Part shown: piece by piece, positions 63,392-64,000 of the stretch | How the letters are laid out: each line of letters opens with the position of its first letter | Position numbering within the stretch: the stretch's first letter is position 1 | Assembly (NCBI GenBank): GCA_963582065.1 | Contig: CAUZRQ010000016.1 | Coordinates: 8,840 to 72,839 of the forward strand | From: UBA8437 sp963582065 | GTDB taxonomy: Bacteria > Planctomycetota > Planctomycetia > Planctomycetales > Planctomycetaceae | Reading direction: 5' to 3' | Length of the DNA stretch: 64,000 nucleotides | The notes under the pieces: generated by a model | Told to the model about the DNA's origin: nothing | What the model saw: only the letters and a program-made list of their open reading frames with translations | Databases searched by the model: none | Made by a program: the position numbers and the translations under genes

Positions 63392-64000
63392 CTATCCCAG
63401 CACGCCCTCGACCACGGTGGCCCGGGGATCGACCAGCCGGATCGGGCGACCGACATTCGAGACGTTCTGCTTCTCGGCGTCGATGCCCAGCGCGCCGCAG
63501 ACGGTCGCCAGCAGATCACCGGTCGTGATCGGACGGTCGGCCACCCCGGTCCCGTCGGCGGTGGTCCTGCCCGCCGCCTGGCCACCCTTGACTCCCCCAC
63601 CGGCCAACACGGTCGACCAGGCGTTGGGGAAATGATCCCGCCCCTGGTTGGGATTGATCTTCGGTGTGCGACCGAATTCCCCCATCCAGATCACCAGCGT
63701 CGATTCCAGCAGCCCGAGACGACTCAGATCGGCCAGCAAGGTGGCCCAGCCGGAATCGAGCGTCGAGCTGAGCCGCTTGACGGTGTCGAAGTTGTTCTGG
63801 TGAGTGTCCCAGCCCAACTGCATCTGGGCATCGGCCCCGTTGAGCGACACCTCGACAAACGGCACACCTCGCTCGATCAGCCTCCGGGCCAAAAGGCACC
63901 CCTGACCAAACCGGTTGCGGCCGTAGGCGTCGCGGACGACGGTGGGTTCGTCGTCGAGGTCGAAGGCCGCCACCGACTCGGACCGCATCATCCGCACCGC
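63392..64000 (-). CDS. DUF1501 family protein, partial (N-terminus beyond right edge)
   Basis: C-terminal ~200 residues of a second DUF1501 protein. RRLIERGVPFVEVSLNGADA, the aspartate/histidine motif GWDTHQNNFDTVKRL, LVIWMGEFGRTPKINPNQGR and DHFPNAWSTVLAGGGVKGGQ match the same regions of the DUF1501 protein at 1951-3393. It stays open to the window end, so the N-terminal Tat signal is outside. Convergent with the ABC-2 permease gene, ten bp apart. Confidence 0.9.
   Translation of the reverse strand, partial: AVRMMRSESVAAFDLDDEPTVVRDAYGRNRFGQGCLLARRLIERGVPFVEVSLNGADAQMQLGWDTHQNNFDTVKRLSSTLDSGWATLLADLSRLGLLESTLVIWMGEFGRTPKINPNQGRDHFPNAWSTVLAGGGVKGGQAAGRTTADGTGVADRPITTGDLLATVCGALGIDAEKQNVSNVGRPIRLVDPRATVVEGVLG

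Overview
The window is a GC-rich, gene-dense stretch of bacterial chromosome, almost certainly from a planctomycete. The evidence is a set of families typical of that phylum: two DUF1501 Tat-type proteins (one partial at the right edge), a DUF1549/DUF1553 protein, a WD40 protein with a planctomycete-type c-heme motif, a PmoA-like DUF6807 protein, FG-GAP and PQQ propeller proteins, and many secreted proteins of unknown function. No phage, insertion sequence, CRISPR array, rRNA or tRNA gene was recognised. About 51 protein genes were called; many starts were moved inward using ribosome binding sites, promoters and family alignments.

Layout. 1-3.4 kb: M20 amidohydrolase (cut by the left edge), a D-2-hydroxyacid dehydrogenase and a DUF1501 protein, all leftward. 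3.5-6.9 kb: a DUF1573 protein divergent from a thioredoxin-NHL propeller protein. 7.0-10.2 kb: the translation cluster rpsB-tsf-pyrH-frr. 10.3-12.1 kb: leftward dnaJ-like gene, small membrane protein, rnpA and yidD, tightly overlapped. 12.2-14.9 kb: an FtsX/MacB-type ABC transporter, convergent with a gene interrupted by one in-frame TGA that reads best as a thioredoxin-fold selenoprotein lipoprotein. 15.0-16.9 kb: hslV-hslU. 17-34.7 kb: mixed housekeeping and secreted genes (carB, aspS, a cysteine desulfurase, an amidase, an FG-GAP protein, sppA). 34.8-47 kb: bioD, a degenerate GH57 protein, an aldo/keto reductase, the DUF1549/1553 and WD40-cytochrome pair, a nitrilase-family enzyme, a ferredoxin and leucyl aminopeptidase. 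47-48.8 kb: a DapA-like lyase and an ABC ATPase without a permease. 49.2-56.3 kb: a rightward set of a membrane protein, an FtsX permease, an ATPase and a 1225-residue PQQ/methyltransferase/malectin-like protein. 56.4-63.4 kb: a fused double ModA-like binding protein, a ModB-like permease, a MoaD/ThiS-like carrier, a MoeB/ThiF-like enzyme, then an ABC exporter whose permease carries a large soluble propeller-like domain.

The most notable observation is the probable selenoprotein at 14277-14852. The TGA sits exactly where a TlpA-like thioredoxin has its first active-site cysteine (U-G-G-C). The frame stays open and homologous on both sides, and a 6-bp hairpin with a GGUC loop lies 29 nt after the TGA, as expected for a bacterial SECIS. 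Other points of interest are the molybdate-type binding-protein fusion next to sulfur-carrier chemistry without a ModC, an Ala/Lys-repeat tail on a secreted PmoA-like protein, a GH57 protein that has lost its nucleophile, and palindromes embedded in the rpsB and sppA promoters.

Functions rest on family motifs read by eye. No database search, folding program or codon statistics were run.
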